Assembly (NCBI GenBank): GCA_021779095.1
Contig: JAJYBI010000003.1
Coordinates: 1 to 64,000 of the forward strand
DNA from: Deltaproteobacteria bacterium
GTDB lineage: Bacteria; Desulfobacterota; Desulfuromonadia; Geobacterales; JAJYBI01
Length of the DNA stretch: 64,000 nt
Reading direction: 5' to 3'
How positions within the stretch are numbered: position 1 is the first letter of the stretch; the number at the start of each line of letters is the position of its first letter. A model generated the notes under the pieces. It was not told the origin of the DNA. It saw only the letters and a list, made by a program, of their open reading frames with translations, and did no database searches. Shown here one piece after another: positions 17,629 to 25,872 of this stretch. The position numbers and the translations under genes were made by a program.

Positions 17629-18840
17629 ATGGGAAGTGTGACAGCGCGGATACTTGGGGCCGAATCGGTACGGATGCTGGAGCTGGGGCATCCGTGGATC
17701 ATTGCGGACAGTTACACGAAACGGTGGCCGGCCGGGAAGGCCGGCGACCTCGTTGAACTGGTGGACGCGAATGGCCGTTTCCTCGCCACGGCGCTTCTCG
17801 ATCCCGCCGACCGGATCGTGGCCCGTGTGCTGGAATGGCGCCGGCTGCGGCTCGATGGCGCATGGCTGGCAAAACGGCTGGCCGATGCGGTTGCGCTACG
17901 CCGCGATCTGGTTCTGCGGGAGGACACGGATGCGTTCCGTCTCGTGAACGGCGAGGGGGACGGACTGCCGGGGCTCACGGTCGACCGCTACGGCGACTAC
18001 CTGATGGTGCAGATCTATTGTGCCGGCTGGCGGCCGCACCTGAAACTCGTGGTACGGGCGCTGGAAGGGCTCCTGCAGCCGGCGGGGATCTACGAAAAGT
18101 CCCGGCCGCAGAACACACGGGAGCTGGAGGCGGTCAGCGACTCGAAGAGCTACGGCCGGTTGCTGGCGGGGGCACCGGCGCCCCCGCGGCTCACGGTGCG
18201 GGAGAACGGCCTGAACTTCCTTGTGAGCCTGGAACTGGGGCTGAACACGGGGCTCTTCCTCGATCACCGGGAGACCCGGCGCGCGTTCATGGCGCAGGTG
18301 CGGGGGAAGCGGGTGCTGAACCTGTTTTCCTATACCTGCGCGTTCTCCGTGGCGGCAGCGGCGGCCGGGGCGAGTTCCGTCACGAGCGTGGATGTCTCCC
18401 CCACCTACATGGAGTGGGGGCGGGCGAATTTCGGCGCCAACCGGCTGAACCACAAGCGCCACGAGTTCATCGCCGGCGACAGCTTCGCGGTGCTGTCCGA
18501 CCTGGCGCGGCAGGGGAGGCGGTTCGACGTGGTGGTCATGGACCCGCCGTCGTTTTCCACCACGGCGAAGAGCCGGTTTACCACCCGGAAAGGGACCTCG
18601 GATCTCGTGGCCGCCGTGCTGCCGGTCCTTGCCGACGGCGGCCTGCTGCTGGCGTCGTCGAACCACCAGAAGGTGGAGCTTCCCGACTACCTGAAGGAGC
18701 TGCGGCGGGGCGCCCTGCAGGCGGGGAGCGGGCTGCAGGTGCTTGCCGTTACCGGGCAGCCGGCGGATTTCCCCTATCCGGTGACCTTTCCCGAAGGGCG
18801 CTATCTGAAATGCGCGCTCTGCCGGAAAACTGCGTGGTAA
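17629..18840 (+). CDS. rlmI: Class I SAM-dependent rRNA methyltransferase, RlmI family
   Basis: The 403-residue protein has an N-terminal PUA-like domain (ARILGAESVRMLELGHPWI...) and a C-terminal Rossmann methyltransferase domain. SAM-binding and catalytic patterns are NLFSYTCAFSVAAAAAGAS, SVDVS and VMDPPSFS. This layout is that of RlmI, which makes 5-methylcytosine in 23S rRNA; other members of the family modify different sites, so the target is inferred. The ATG at 17629 follows GGGAAGGGG. A longer frame upstream lacks similarity and overlaps the divergent promoter region. Confidence 0.88.
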   Translation: MGSVTARILGAESVRMLELGHPWIIADSYTKRWPAGKAGDLVELVDANGRFLATALLDPADRIVARVLEWRRLRLDGAWLAKRLADAVALRRDLVLREDTDAFRLVNGEGDGLPGLTVDRYGDYLMVQIYCAGWRPHLKLVVRALEGLLQPAGIYEKSRPQNTRELEAVSDSKSYGRLLAGAPAPPRLTVRENGLNFLVSLELGLNTGLFLDHRETRRAFMAQVRGKRVLNLFSYTCAFSVAAAAAGASSVTSVDVSPTYMEWGRANFGANRLNHKRHEFIAGDSFAVLSDLARQGRRFDVVVMDPPSFSTTAKSRFTTRKGTSDLVAAVLPVLADGGLLLASSNHQKVELPDYLKELRRGALQAGSGLQVLAVTGQPADFPYPVTFPEGRYLKCALCRKTAW

Positions 18841-18921
18841 ACCCCGATTCCCCGTACATTGCGGCGTTGCAATCGGCAATTTTCCCGGCTACACTGGCCT
18901 TGTAGCAGGGAGGTGACGGCC

Positions 18922-19455
18922 ATGAAACACGCTGTTTGCGTTCTGGTCCTGCTCCTGGCGGGGGTTCTCGTCTGCGCCTGTACTGCCGCGGACCGGAGTG
19001 CGCCGCCCGCCGCAGGCAAGATCAGGGTCTATTCGGTGGCGGCCAGGGGATACATCATGACGGAGCGGGTCATCAAATCCGACGAAGAGTGGCGGAAGGA
19101 ACTCACCCCCGAGCAGTTCGAGGTGACCCGGCGCAAGGGGACGGAACCGCCGTTCCGCAACGCGTATTTCGACAACCATGCGGCGGGGATCTACCGGTGC
19201 GTCTGCTGCGGGCTCGACCTGTTCGATGCGAAGACGAAGTACGAATCGGGTACCGGCTGGCCCAGCTTCTGGGAGCCGGTCGCTCCGGAGAACGTCCGGC
19301 TTGTCCCCGACGACAGCCTGTTCGTGCACCGGACCGAGGTGGTCTGTGCCCGGTGCGGCGCGCATCTGGGGCACGTCTTCGATGACGGACCCAAGCCCAC
19401 CGGCCTGCGCTACTGCATGAACTCCGCGGCGCTGAAATTCGTCAAGGCCGAATGA
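18922..19455 (+). CDS. msrB: Peptide-methionine (R)-S-oxide reductase MsrB, exported lipoprotein form
   Basis: This enzyme repairs methionine-R-sulfoxide in proteins. The 177-residue product begins with a hydrophobic signal and a possible lipobox ending at VCAC, so it is probably anchored in the envelope. The MsrB domain starts near residue 52. Its zinc site is made of CVCC and CARC, and the catalytic Cys lies in the conserved RYCMNS near the C terminus. GTGWPSF and GHVFDDGP are also family motifs. AGGGAGG is well placed before the ATG at 18922. A periplasmic MsrB fits the oxidative-protection theme of the nearby thiol lipoprotein. Confidence 0.93.
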   Translation: MKHAVCVLVLLLAGVLVCACTAADRSAPPAAGKIRVYSVAARGYIMTERVIKSDEEWRKELTPEQFEVTRRKGTEPPFRNAYFDNHAAGIYRCVCCGLDLFDAKTKYESGTGWPSFWEPVAPENVRLVPDDSLFVHRTEVVCARCGAHLGHVFDDGPKPTGLRYCMNSAALKFVKAE

Positions 19456-19501
19456 GGGCCGGCATGGTGCGGTTGCGTGACCGCAGGGAAGGGCGGAGGG
19501 A

Positions 19502-20758
19502 ATGGAACATCTGACTGTCGAGTGCCCCGCGTGTGGCTATTGTCGTGAAACGGCCCGGGACAGGATTCCGCCGGGGGAGGTGCGGGTCACCTGCCCGCAG
19601 TGCGGCGCGAGGTTTGTCCTGTCCCGGGTGCCCCTTCCGGAGACAGTTACTCCGTCCGCCCCCCCCGTGCCGCCGGCGGAGCCGCCGCCGGTGCATCCGG
19701 GAGGGGACGGGGCTGCCGCGCTGTTTGCCCCCCGCACCGTCCCGTTCGTCTTCACCGGCACGGCGCGGGAGTATTTCGGCATCTGGATCGTCAACATCCT
19801 CCTGACCATCGTCACCTGCGGCATCTACACGCCGTGGGCCAAGGTCAGGAAGCGCCGCTATTTCTGCGGCAATACCCTCCTGGACGACGCGCCGTTCGAC
19901 TACCTGGCCGACCCGATCGTCCTTTTGCGCGGGTGGGGGATCGCCGCCGTCCTGTTTCTCGCCTATTCGGTCGGCCCCCATATCCATCCCCTCATCGGCA
20001 GCATCGCCGGCGCAATCATCTTTTGCGCCATGCCCTGGGTCATCGTCCGTTCCCTCCTGTTCAATACCCGGAACACCGCCCACCGCAACATCCGGTTCGG
20101 CTTCCGTCCGGCCTACCAGGATGCCTATGCCCTCTTCATCGGTCTCGTGCTCGCCATCCCGCTCACCCTGGGGCTCATCGCCCCCTACGTCATCTACCGG
20201 CAGAAACGGTTCATCATGGAGAACCTCTCCTACGGCACGACCGGCTTCTCCTTCGATGCGGAGCCGAAACAGTTCTACTGGCTGTTCCTGAAGATCGCCG
20301 GGCTGATCGTTGCGGCGCTGGCGGCGGCCGGGGGCGTCATGGCGCTGACGATCCCGGCGTTCACCACGGGGGCACACCACGGTCCGGCGGTATCGGGGGC
20401 CGTTGCATCGCTGGCAATGCTGGTGCCCGGGCTCATGTACCTTGTGGGGATCGCCTACTGGCGTGCCGCCCTGACGAACCTCGTCTGGAACGGCACGACC
20501 CTGCGCAGCAACCGGTTTACTTCCCGGCTCCGGGCCCGCGACATCGCCTGGCTCTATTTCACCAACGGTCTCGCCATCATCCTGTCTTTCGGTCTCATGA
20601 TCCCCTGGGCGTCCGTGCGGATGACCCGCTACCGGATCGAGCGGCTGGAACTTGTCGTGCGCGAGGACCTGGACAGCTTCGTTGCGGCCCGGCAGGAAGA
20701 GGTCGGGGCGGCAGGCGAAGAGATCGGCGACCTGTTCGGATTCGACTTCTCGCTATGA
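19502..20758 (+). CDS. DUF898 (YjgN-like) membrane protein with N-terminal zinc ribbon
   Basis: The 418-residue protein begins with a zinc-ribbon like those of the MJ0042 type (Cys8, Cys11, Cys31, Cys34). A Pro-rich linker follows, then the DUF898 membrane region with FTGTAREYFGIWIVNILLT, GIYTPWAKVRKRRYF and YRIERL patterns, repeated in a two-fold manner. About six to eight membrane helices are visible. Its biochemical role is unknown. It overlaps the M48 peptidase gene by 4 nt (ATGA); the two are a recurrent pair and probably act together in the inner membrane. Confidence 0.88.
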   Translation: MEHLTVECPACGYCRETARDRIPPGEVRVTCPQCGARFVLSRVPLPETVTPSAPPVPPAEPPPVHPGGDGAAALFAPRTVPFVFTGTAREYFGIWIVNILLTIVTCGIYTPWAKVRKRRYFCGNTLLDDAPFDYLADPIVLLRGWGIAAVLFLAYSVGPHIHPLIGSIAGAIIFCAMPWVIVRSLLFNTRNTAHRNIRFGFRPAYQDAYALFIGLVLAIPLTLGLIAPYVIYRQKRFIMENLSYGTTGFSFDAEPKQFYWLFLKIAGLIVAALAAAGGVMALTIPAFTTGAHHGPAVSGAVASLAMLVPGLMYLVGIAYWRAALTNLVWNGTTLRSNRFTSRLRARDIAWLYFTNGLAIILSFGLMIPWASVRMTRYRIERLELVVREDLDSFVAARQEEVGAAGEEIGDLFGFDFSL

Positions 20759-21804
20759 TCGAGTTTGCGGGGACATACTACGACGGCAGGACGTCGGTGC
20801 GCCGCCCGGTGGCGGTATCGGTGGAGGGGGACGAACTGCGGATTCGTGGGGCGGACCAGGTATCCGTCGTCTGTCCCCTCAACGATGTCCGGGTCGTACC
20901 GCAGCCGGGTGCAATCCGCGGGACGATCCGCCTGCCGGACGGGGGGATGGTGGAAACCGCCGACCGGCACGGTGTCGGGGCGCTCCTCCGTCTCCAGAAT
21001 CGCGGCGGATTCTTTACCTTCGTGCACCGGCTGGAAAACAGTCTCAAATACATGGCGATCGCCGTGCTGGTCACGGCCGTCGTCATGGCCGTCGCCGTCC
21101 GGTTCGGCATCCCCGCCCTGGCGAAAGAGGCCGCATTCGCCATCCCGCCGGCGATGGAGAGCGCCATGGGGCGGCAGACGCTCAATACCCTCGACGGCGT
21201 CCTCCTCAAGCCGACCCGTCTTCCCGCATCCCGGCAGAAGGCGTTGCAGGAGCTGTTCCGGCGCATGACCCGCCAGCTCCCCTACGGCGGGAAGTACCGG
21301 CTGGCGCTGCGCTGGTCCGATGCCCTGGGGGCCAACGCCTTCGCCCTCCCTTCCGGCATCATCGTCGTCACCGACCAGCTGGTCGATCTGGCCCGTAACG
21401 ACAACGAGCTTGCCGGGGTCCTCGCCCACGAGATGGCCCACGAGCGGAACCGGCACGCACTGCGCCAGCTGCTGCAGAACTCTTCCATCGCCCTCATCAT
21501 CGCCACCCTCTCCGGCGATATCACCTCCATCACCACCCTGGGCGCCACCCTCCCCACCGCCCTCATCGATGCGAAGTTCAGCCGGGAATTCGAGACCGAA
21601 GCGGACGACGGTGCGGTGGCATACCTGAAGAAGGCCGGCATCCCGGTCCGCAGCTATGCCGAGTTCCTGGGCAGGCTGGAGGCGGAACACGTCGCGACGG
21701 ACGGGGGGACGGGGACGTCGCCCCCGGGGGCAGGGTACCTCGCCAGTCATCCCGACACGCGGGAACGTATACTGCGGGTCCTTGCCCAGAGCGGAAAACG
21801 GTAG
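20755..21804 (+). CDS. M48-family zinc metalloprotease, membrane anchored
   Basis: The 349-residue protein starts with a beta-rich domain of about 90 residues, has a membrane helix at about 100-118 (YMAIAVLVTAVVMAVAV), and then a peptidase domain. The zinc motif HEMAH is at about 225-229, with the third ligand in ETEADD near 282. NAFALPSGIIVVTDQLV is the typical M48 strand before the active site. The start ATG overlaps the DUF898 stop. By analogy with HtpX/BepA-type proteases it may act in envelope protein quality control; the substrate is unknown. Confidence 0.9.
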   Translation: MIEFAGTYYDGRTSVRRPVAVSVEGDELRIRGADQVSVVCPLNDVRVVPQPGAIRGTIRLPDGGMVETADRHGVGALLRLQNRGGFFTFVHRLENSLKYMAIAVLVTAVVMAVAVRFGIPALAKEAAFAIPPAMESAMGRQTLNTLDGVLLKPTRLPASRQKALQELFRRMTRQLPYGGKYRLALRWSDALGANAFALPSGIIVVTDQLVDLARNDNELAGVLAHEMAHERNRHALRQLLQNSSIALIIATLSGDITSITTLGATLPTALIDAKFSREFETEADDGAVAYLKKAGIPVRSYAEFLGRLEAEHVATDGGTGTSPPGAGYLASHPDTRERILRVLAQSGKR

Positions 21805-21911
21805 CCCCCCGGTTTCTTCCCGGGCAGTGTGTTGCCATGGGGCGTCACTCTGATACCATTGACCGTAGAGGCTGTGCCTTTTCGTGTTGTGGAACCGCAG
21901 GAGTGACCGCC

Positions 21912-23369
21912 ATGAAAAAGCTGCTGATCGTGATGCATCTTCTGCTTCTCGGAGCGCTTCTGGTTGCCGTGCCGGCGCGGGGGCAGGGCGAACCGCCGTG
22001 GCCAGAAGACGCCGCGGCGCAGACCGGCGACGAACTCTATACGCCGGAAGAGCTGGACGACCTTCTCGCCCCCGTTGCCCTCTATCCCGATCCTCTCCTC
22101 GCCCAGATTCTCCCCGCTGCGACCTTCGTGGACCAGATCGACGCTGCCGCCCGCTATGTACGGCTGTACGGCAACGCCGCCCGCATCGACGAACAGCCGT
22201 GGGACGTGAGCGTCAGGGCGGTCGCCTACTACCCCGAGGTGCTGTTCATGATGGACCGGAAGTACGACTGGACCGTCGCGCTGGGGCAGGCGTACCTCAA
22301 CCAGCCCGACGACGTGATGGAGGCGATCCAGCGACTCCGTCTCCGGGCGCAGGAGATGGGGAACCTCTATTCCACCCCCCAGCAGACGGTGATCGTCGAG
22401 GGCGGCTATATCCGCATCGTCCCCGCCCAGTCGGCGGTCATCTACGTGCCGGAGTACGACCCGCTGCTCGTCTACTGGGAGCGGCCGTATCCGGACTACG
22501 GCTTCATCACCTTCGGCATCGGGTTTACCATCGGGGTCTGGCTGAACCGGGACTGCGACTGGCACCGGCACCGCATCTATTACCACGGCTGGCGCGGCGG
22601 CGGCTGGATCGGCCGTGCCCGCTCCCATGTCAACCTTCACAGCAAGGCGTATCTGGGGGACAGGTTCCGGCGGATCGACGTCAACCGCCGGGTACGGCGG
22701 TACGACACGCGGCAGTACCGTAACGTGATCCGTCGCGACGTGCAGTTCAGGCGTGAGCGGGGGGGCTGGAATCCTCCTCCCTCGCGGCGCGGGGGCGTTA
22801 CGGCGCCGTCACCTCCCGGTGGGCGTGAACGTCGGGAGCAGACACTGCAACCGAGAAGCGGGCAGCAGCCGCCTTCCCGACACGAGGCACCGATGCCATC
22901 CCCGCGGCCGCAGGAGCGAGGGGAACGGCAGCTCCCACGTCGTGTGCAGCCGCCTGTGCCGTCGATACCGCGTGAGTCTCCTCCACCGGTTCGTATTCAG
23001 GAACGGGGAAGTCAGTTCCCGCCGTCCGGCGGGGTGACGCGACCGGCACGGCCGGAGAGCGAGCGGTATCGTGGCCGGGAAACCGGGGTGTCCGTGCCGG
23101 CGCCTTCCTCGGGTTACGGCGGATACGGTAACCGCCGGGAGCTCCCGGTCTACCGTGAGCGCGGAGAGCGCAGCAGGGAGCAGATGCGCCAGTTCTTTCC
23201 CCGGCAGCCTGTTGCCCCGCCATTGCGCACCGCACCTGCGCCGTTCCGGCAGCCGGGCGTTTCCGGCGGTCGTCCGCCCGCACCGCAGCAGATGGAGAAC
23301 CGGCCCGTCGACCGGGGCGGCAGCGAGTGGCGCGGGGAGCAGCGGGGAGGAGAGCGTCGGGGTCGCTAG
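21912..23369 (+). CDS. DUF3300 exported protein with long Pro/Arg/Gln-rich tail
   Basis: The 485-residue product has a signal peptide (cleaved near VAVPARG). The DUF3300 domain (about 40-245) has YTPEELDDLLAPVALYPDPLLAQIL, WDVSVRAVAYYPEVL and VIYVPEYDP. After about residue 265 the sequence is low-complexity, rich in Pro, Arg, Gly, Gln and Glu, and clearly disordered. The function is unknown, but the domain is repeatedly found next to DUF2950, as here. GCAGGAG precedes the ATG at 21912. It is likely periplasmic. Confidence 0.88.
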   Translation: MKKLLIVMHLLLLGALLVAVPARGQGEPPWPEDAAAQTGDELYTPEELDDLLAPVALYPDPLLAQILPAATFVDQIDAAARYVRLYGNAARIDEQPWDVSVRAVAYYPEVLFMMDRKYDWTVALGQAYLNQPDDVMEAIQRLRLRAQEMGNLYSTPQQTVIVEGGYIRIVPAQSAVIYVPEYDPLLVYWERPYPDYGFITFGIGFTIGVWLNRDCDWHRHRIYYHGWRGGGWIGRARSHVNLHSKAYLGDRFRRIDVNRRVRRYDTRQYRNVIRRDVQFRRERGGWNPPPSRRGGVTAPSPPGGRERREQTLQPRSGQQPPSRHEAPMPSPRPQERGERQLPRRVQPPVPSIPRESPPPVRIQERGSQFPPSGGVTRPARPESERYRGRETGVSVPAPSSGYGGYGNRRELPVYRERGERSREQMRQFFPRQPVAPPLRTAPAPFRQPGVSGGRPPAPQQMENRPVDRGGSEWRGEQRGGERRGR

Positions 23370-23430
23370 GGTACGTTACAGGAGGGGCGTCGGCTGACGA
23401 TGCCCCCTTGGCGAGGAAAGGGACACGGCT

Positions 23431-24378
23431 ATGAAGAGTCGGATGCTCGGATGGGTGGTGCGGGGGGCGGTCTGGTGCTGTCTGGCGGTCCTGTTGTCCG
23501 CCGCAGCCGCGGCTGACGGACCGCCGCAGCGCACGTTTTCTTCGCCGGAGGCGGCACGGCAGGCGCTGCTCGATGCGGCTTCCGCGCGGGACCATGCCGC
23601 AGTCAGGGCGATATTCGGGCCGTCAAGCTGCGACCTGGAGCCGGGCGATCCGGCGGAGAGGCAGGTGGAGTTCGAACGGTTTGCCGCTCACCTGAAGGAA
23701 GGGGCGCTCCTCGACCGTCAGGGGGACGACAGGGCGGTCCTGCTCATCGGAGCTGAGAAGTGGCCGTTCCCGGTTCCCATCGTGAAAAAGGGGGACAATT
23801 GGCGGTTCGACACGGCGTCGGGGCGGGAGGAGATCCTCTGCCGCCGCGTCGGCTACAACGAGCTGTCGGCGATCAGGACGGTCCGGGCGTACGTCGATGC
23901 CCAGCGGGAGTACTACGCCATGGCCGAGCCCGACGGCGACCAGATTCCCAAGTATGCCCAGCGGATGATCAGCACGCCGGGCCGGCATAACGGGCTCTAC
24001 TGGCCGACGGCGGCGGGGGAGAAGGCGAGCCCCCTGGGACCCGCGGTGGCGAAGGCGAAGGAAGAGGGGTATCTGAAAGCGCGACCGCCGGGACAGAAAG
24101 GGGCGCGACCTTACCACGGCTACTATTTCCGGATACTGAAACGGCAGGGAAAGAGCGCCCCTGGCGGTGCCTACAACTACGTGATCAACGGCAACATGGT
24201 CGGCGGGTTCTCGCTGGTTGCGTATCCTGCAACGTGGGGGGAATCGGGGGTGATGACCTTCATCGTGAACCAGCGGGGGAGGGTGTACCAGAAGGACCTG
24301 GGACCGAAGACCGGGAAGATCGCACGTGCCATGAAGGCGTACAACCCGGACCAGAGCTGGAAGCTGGTGGAGCCGTGA
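23431..24378 (+). CDS. DUF2950 exported protein
   Basis: The 315-residue protein has a signal peptide (residues 1-29, cleaved near AAAAADG) and the DUF2950 pattern: FSSPEAARQALLDAASARD, YWP-containing centre, PYHGYYFRIL, and GGFSLVAYPATWG near the end. The C-terminal half resembles the family's beta domain. Function is unknown. It follows DUF3300 by 61 bp, and its stop overlaps the GTG of a glutaredoxin-like gene, so all three are probably one operon. Confidence 0.88.
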   Translation: MKSRMLGWVVRGAVWCCLAVLLSAAAAADGPPQRTFSSPEAARQALLDAASARDHAAVRAIFGPSSCDLEPGDPAERQVEFERFAAHLKEGALLDRQGDDRAVLLIGAEKWPFPVPIVKKGDNWRFDTASGREEILCRRVGYNELSAIRTVRAYVDAQREYYAMAEPDGDQIPKYAQRMISTPGRHNGLYWPTAAGEKASPLGPAVAKAKEEGYLKARPPGQKGARPYHGYYFRILKRQGKSAPGGAYNYVINGNMVGGFSLVAYPATWGESGVMTFIVNQRGRVYQKDLGPKTGKIARAMKAYNPDQSWKLVEP

Positions 24379-24740
24379 GCCGGCGGCATCTTCTCCTGCC
24401 GGCGCTCATCTTCTGTCTGGCTGTACCCGCCGCGTGCCGGACGGCGATCGTCCCTTGTCCCGTTTCACGGGCGAGCCATTATCCCGCCATCGTCATCTAC
24501 ATGAAGCATGGTTGCCCGTACTGTGAGGAGGTGGAATCATACTTCGCCTCCCGGCAGATCCCCTTCGTGAAGCGGGACATCATGCGCGACAAGGACGCTT
24601 TTCATGCGTTCAGGGACCGCTACCACGGTGATATCGTCCCGTTGACCGTGTTCGGGAACGACGAGCGGATCGTGGACGGACTCGACCTGCCGGCGATCCG
24701 CAGGGCGCTGCAATCGTTCGGTCTGTCGGCGGACGACTGA
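24375..24740 (+). CDS. Glutaredoxin-like lipoprotein
   Basis: This 121-residue protein begins with GTG overlapping the DUF2950 stop (GTGA). Residues 1-21 form a signal with lipobox VPAAC, Cys21 being the likely lipidated residue. The rest is a glutaredoxin-type thioredoxin fold with active site CPYC at 47-50, then VESYFASRQIPFVKRDI and the cis-Pro region GDIVPLTVFG. It should carry out thiol-disulfide exchange outside the cytoplasm, perhaps on the proteins encoded upstream. An exported glutaredoxin is unusual because most are cytoplasmic. Confidence 0.82.
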   Translation: MSRRHLLLPALIFCLAVPAACRTAIVPCPVSRASHYPAIVIYMKHGCPYCEEVESYFASRQIPFVKRDIMRDKDAFHAFRDRYHGDIVPLTVFGNDERIVDGLDLPAIRRALQSFGLSADD

Positions 24741-24806
24741 ACGGATACCTTTTCTCGCCGGGAGAGCCGTGGTATGGTGCTTCAACACGACTCCCGGGAG
24801 ACCTCC

Positions 24807-24914
24807 ATGCCGAATGCGTCCGAATTTCCCATCCTCGTCGTACCGTTCCACTTTCCTCCCGGTTCCGATCGGCGGGGAGGGGGGGCGGAGCCGATGCCGG
24901 CGGCGGGGGCATAA
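24807..24914 (+). CDS. Possible 35-residue leader ORF before the Cas6-like gene
   Basis: A short frame, MPNASEFPILVV..., has GGGAGACCTCC before its ATG and ends with TAA 2 nt before the GTG of the Cas6-like gene. It could provide translational coupling. The C-terminal half is Gly/Pro-rich and not convincing, so the frame may not be real. Confidence 0.25.
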   Translation: MPNASEFPILVVPFHFPPGSDRRGGGAEPMPAAGA

Positions 24915-24916
24915 CG

Positions 24917-25813
24917 GTGGATTTCACCTTCACACGTCTTGTCTGTACCCTCCGCCTGGAGTCTGACGGTACCGATCTCGATCCGTTCCTGCGGCTGAAG
25001 GGGCTGTACCCCGAGTTGTTCCGCATGGAGGCCGGCTGTCGTGGTCCCGCCTGTCCCGGCTGTCGCGACGGGAGTTGCGCCTGGCACCGGGCCTTTGCCC
25101 GGGAGCTGAGCAGCGACCCGTCGGCGGTGAAACGGTTCCAGAAACCGTCCCTCCCGTTCGTCTTCGAGCTCCCCCCCGTCCCGCGTTCGCCAAACCGGGG
25201 GAGCGAGCTGCCGGTGGGGCTTCTGCTCGCCGGCACCGCCGTCAATTCCCTTCCCCTGTTTCTTGCCGCCTTCCGGCGGGCCGTCTCCATGCTTGCCGGC
25301 AGCGGTTTCGCCGCCACCCTCGTCTCTGTTGCCACCCTCGATGCCGCCGGCAGACCGGTCCCACTCGTGTTGGACGATCCGGCGGCGCCGCAGGGGATCA
25401 TCCTGCTGACCCCGGACGACCTGCTGGCGGGACGCACCCTGTCCGCCGACCGGGTGACGGTAACCTTCGCCACCCCCCTGCGCATCGTCCGGGACGGCCG
25501 GCCGCTCCGGGAGATCGCCTTCAGCGACCTGGTGCGCGGCCTTTTACGGCGGGTCTCGTCCCTGGCCTATTACTATGCCGATGCGGAGCTGTCGCTTGAC
25601 TACCGCTGGCTGTCGGAGCGGAGCGCGGAGGTTGTGACGGTCTCCGCCGCATTCCGGTGGACCGAACGGTCGGGGGGATGGAGCGGCGTGACCGGCCGGG
25701 CGGAGTACGGTGGAGAACTGGGCGAATTTCTCCCGCTGCTCCTGCTCGGCGAGCTGTTCCACCTGGGAAAGGGGGCCGGCTGGGGACAGGGGAGGCTTCT
25801 CACCTCCTTGTAA
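24917..25813 (+). CDS. Orphan Cas6-like RAMP protein (CRISPR pre-crRNA endoribonuclease family)
   Basis: The 298-residue protein opens with a beta-strand pattern FTFTRLVCTLRLES. Its C-terminal third (after about 165) looks like the Cas6 C-terminal RAMP domain, ending in the Gly-rich loop LGKGAGWGQGRL. True Cas6 enzymes cut CRISPR precursor RNA; here no repeat array or other cas gene exists in the 64 kb. A Cys cluster (CRGPACPGCRDGSC, about 41-54) is an added feature that could bind zinc. The start is GTG at 24917. The next gene is ftsH. It may process another array in the genome or serve a different RNA task. Confidence 0.65.
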   Translation: MDFTFTRLVCTLRLESDGTDLDPFLRLKGLYPELFRMEAGCRGPACPGCRDGSCAWHRAFARELSSDPSAVKRFQKPSLPFVFELPPVPRSPNRGSELPVGLLLAGTAVNSLPLFLAAFRRAVSMLAGSGFAATLVSVATLDAAGRPVPLVLDDPAAPQGIILLTPDDLLAGRTLSADRVTVTFATPLRIVRDGRPLREIAFSDLVRGLLRRVSSLAYYYADAELSLDYRWLSERSAEVVTVSAAFRWTERSGGWSGVTGRAEYGGELGEFLPLLLLGELFHLGKGAGWGQGRLLTSL

Positions 25814-25872
25814 AACCGGCACGGGACGGTACACTGTTCCTGCAGTTGCGAGAAATGACCGAGGAGAACCCG

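Noticed and set aside
24807..25813. CRISPR array beside the Cas6-like gene
   Set aside because: No regularly spaced repeats were seen near it or elsewhere in the window.
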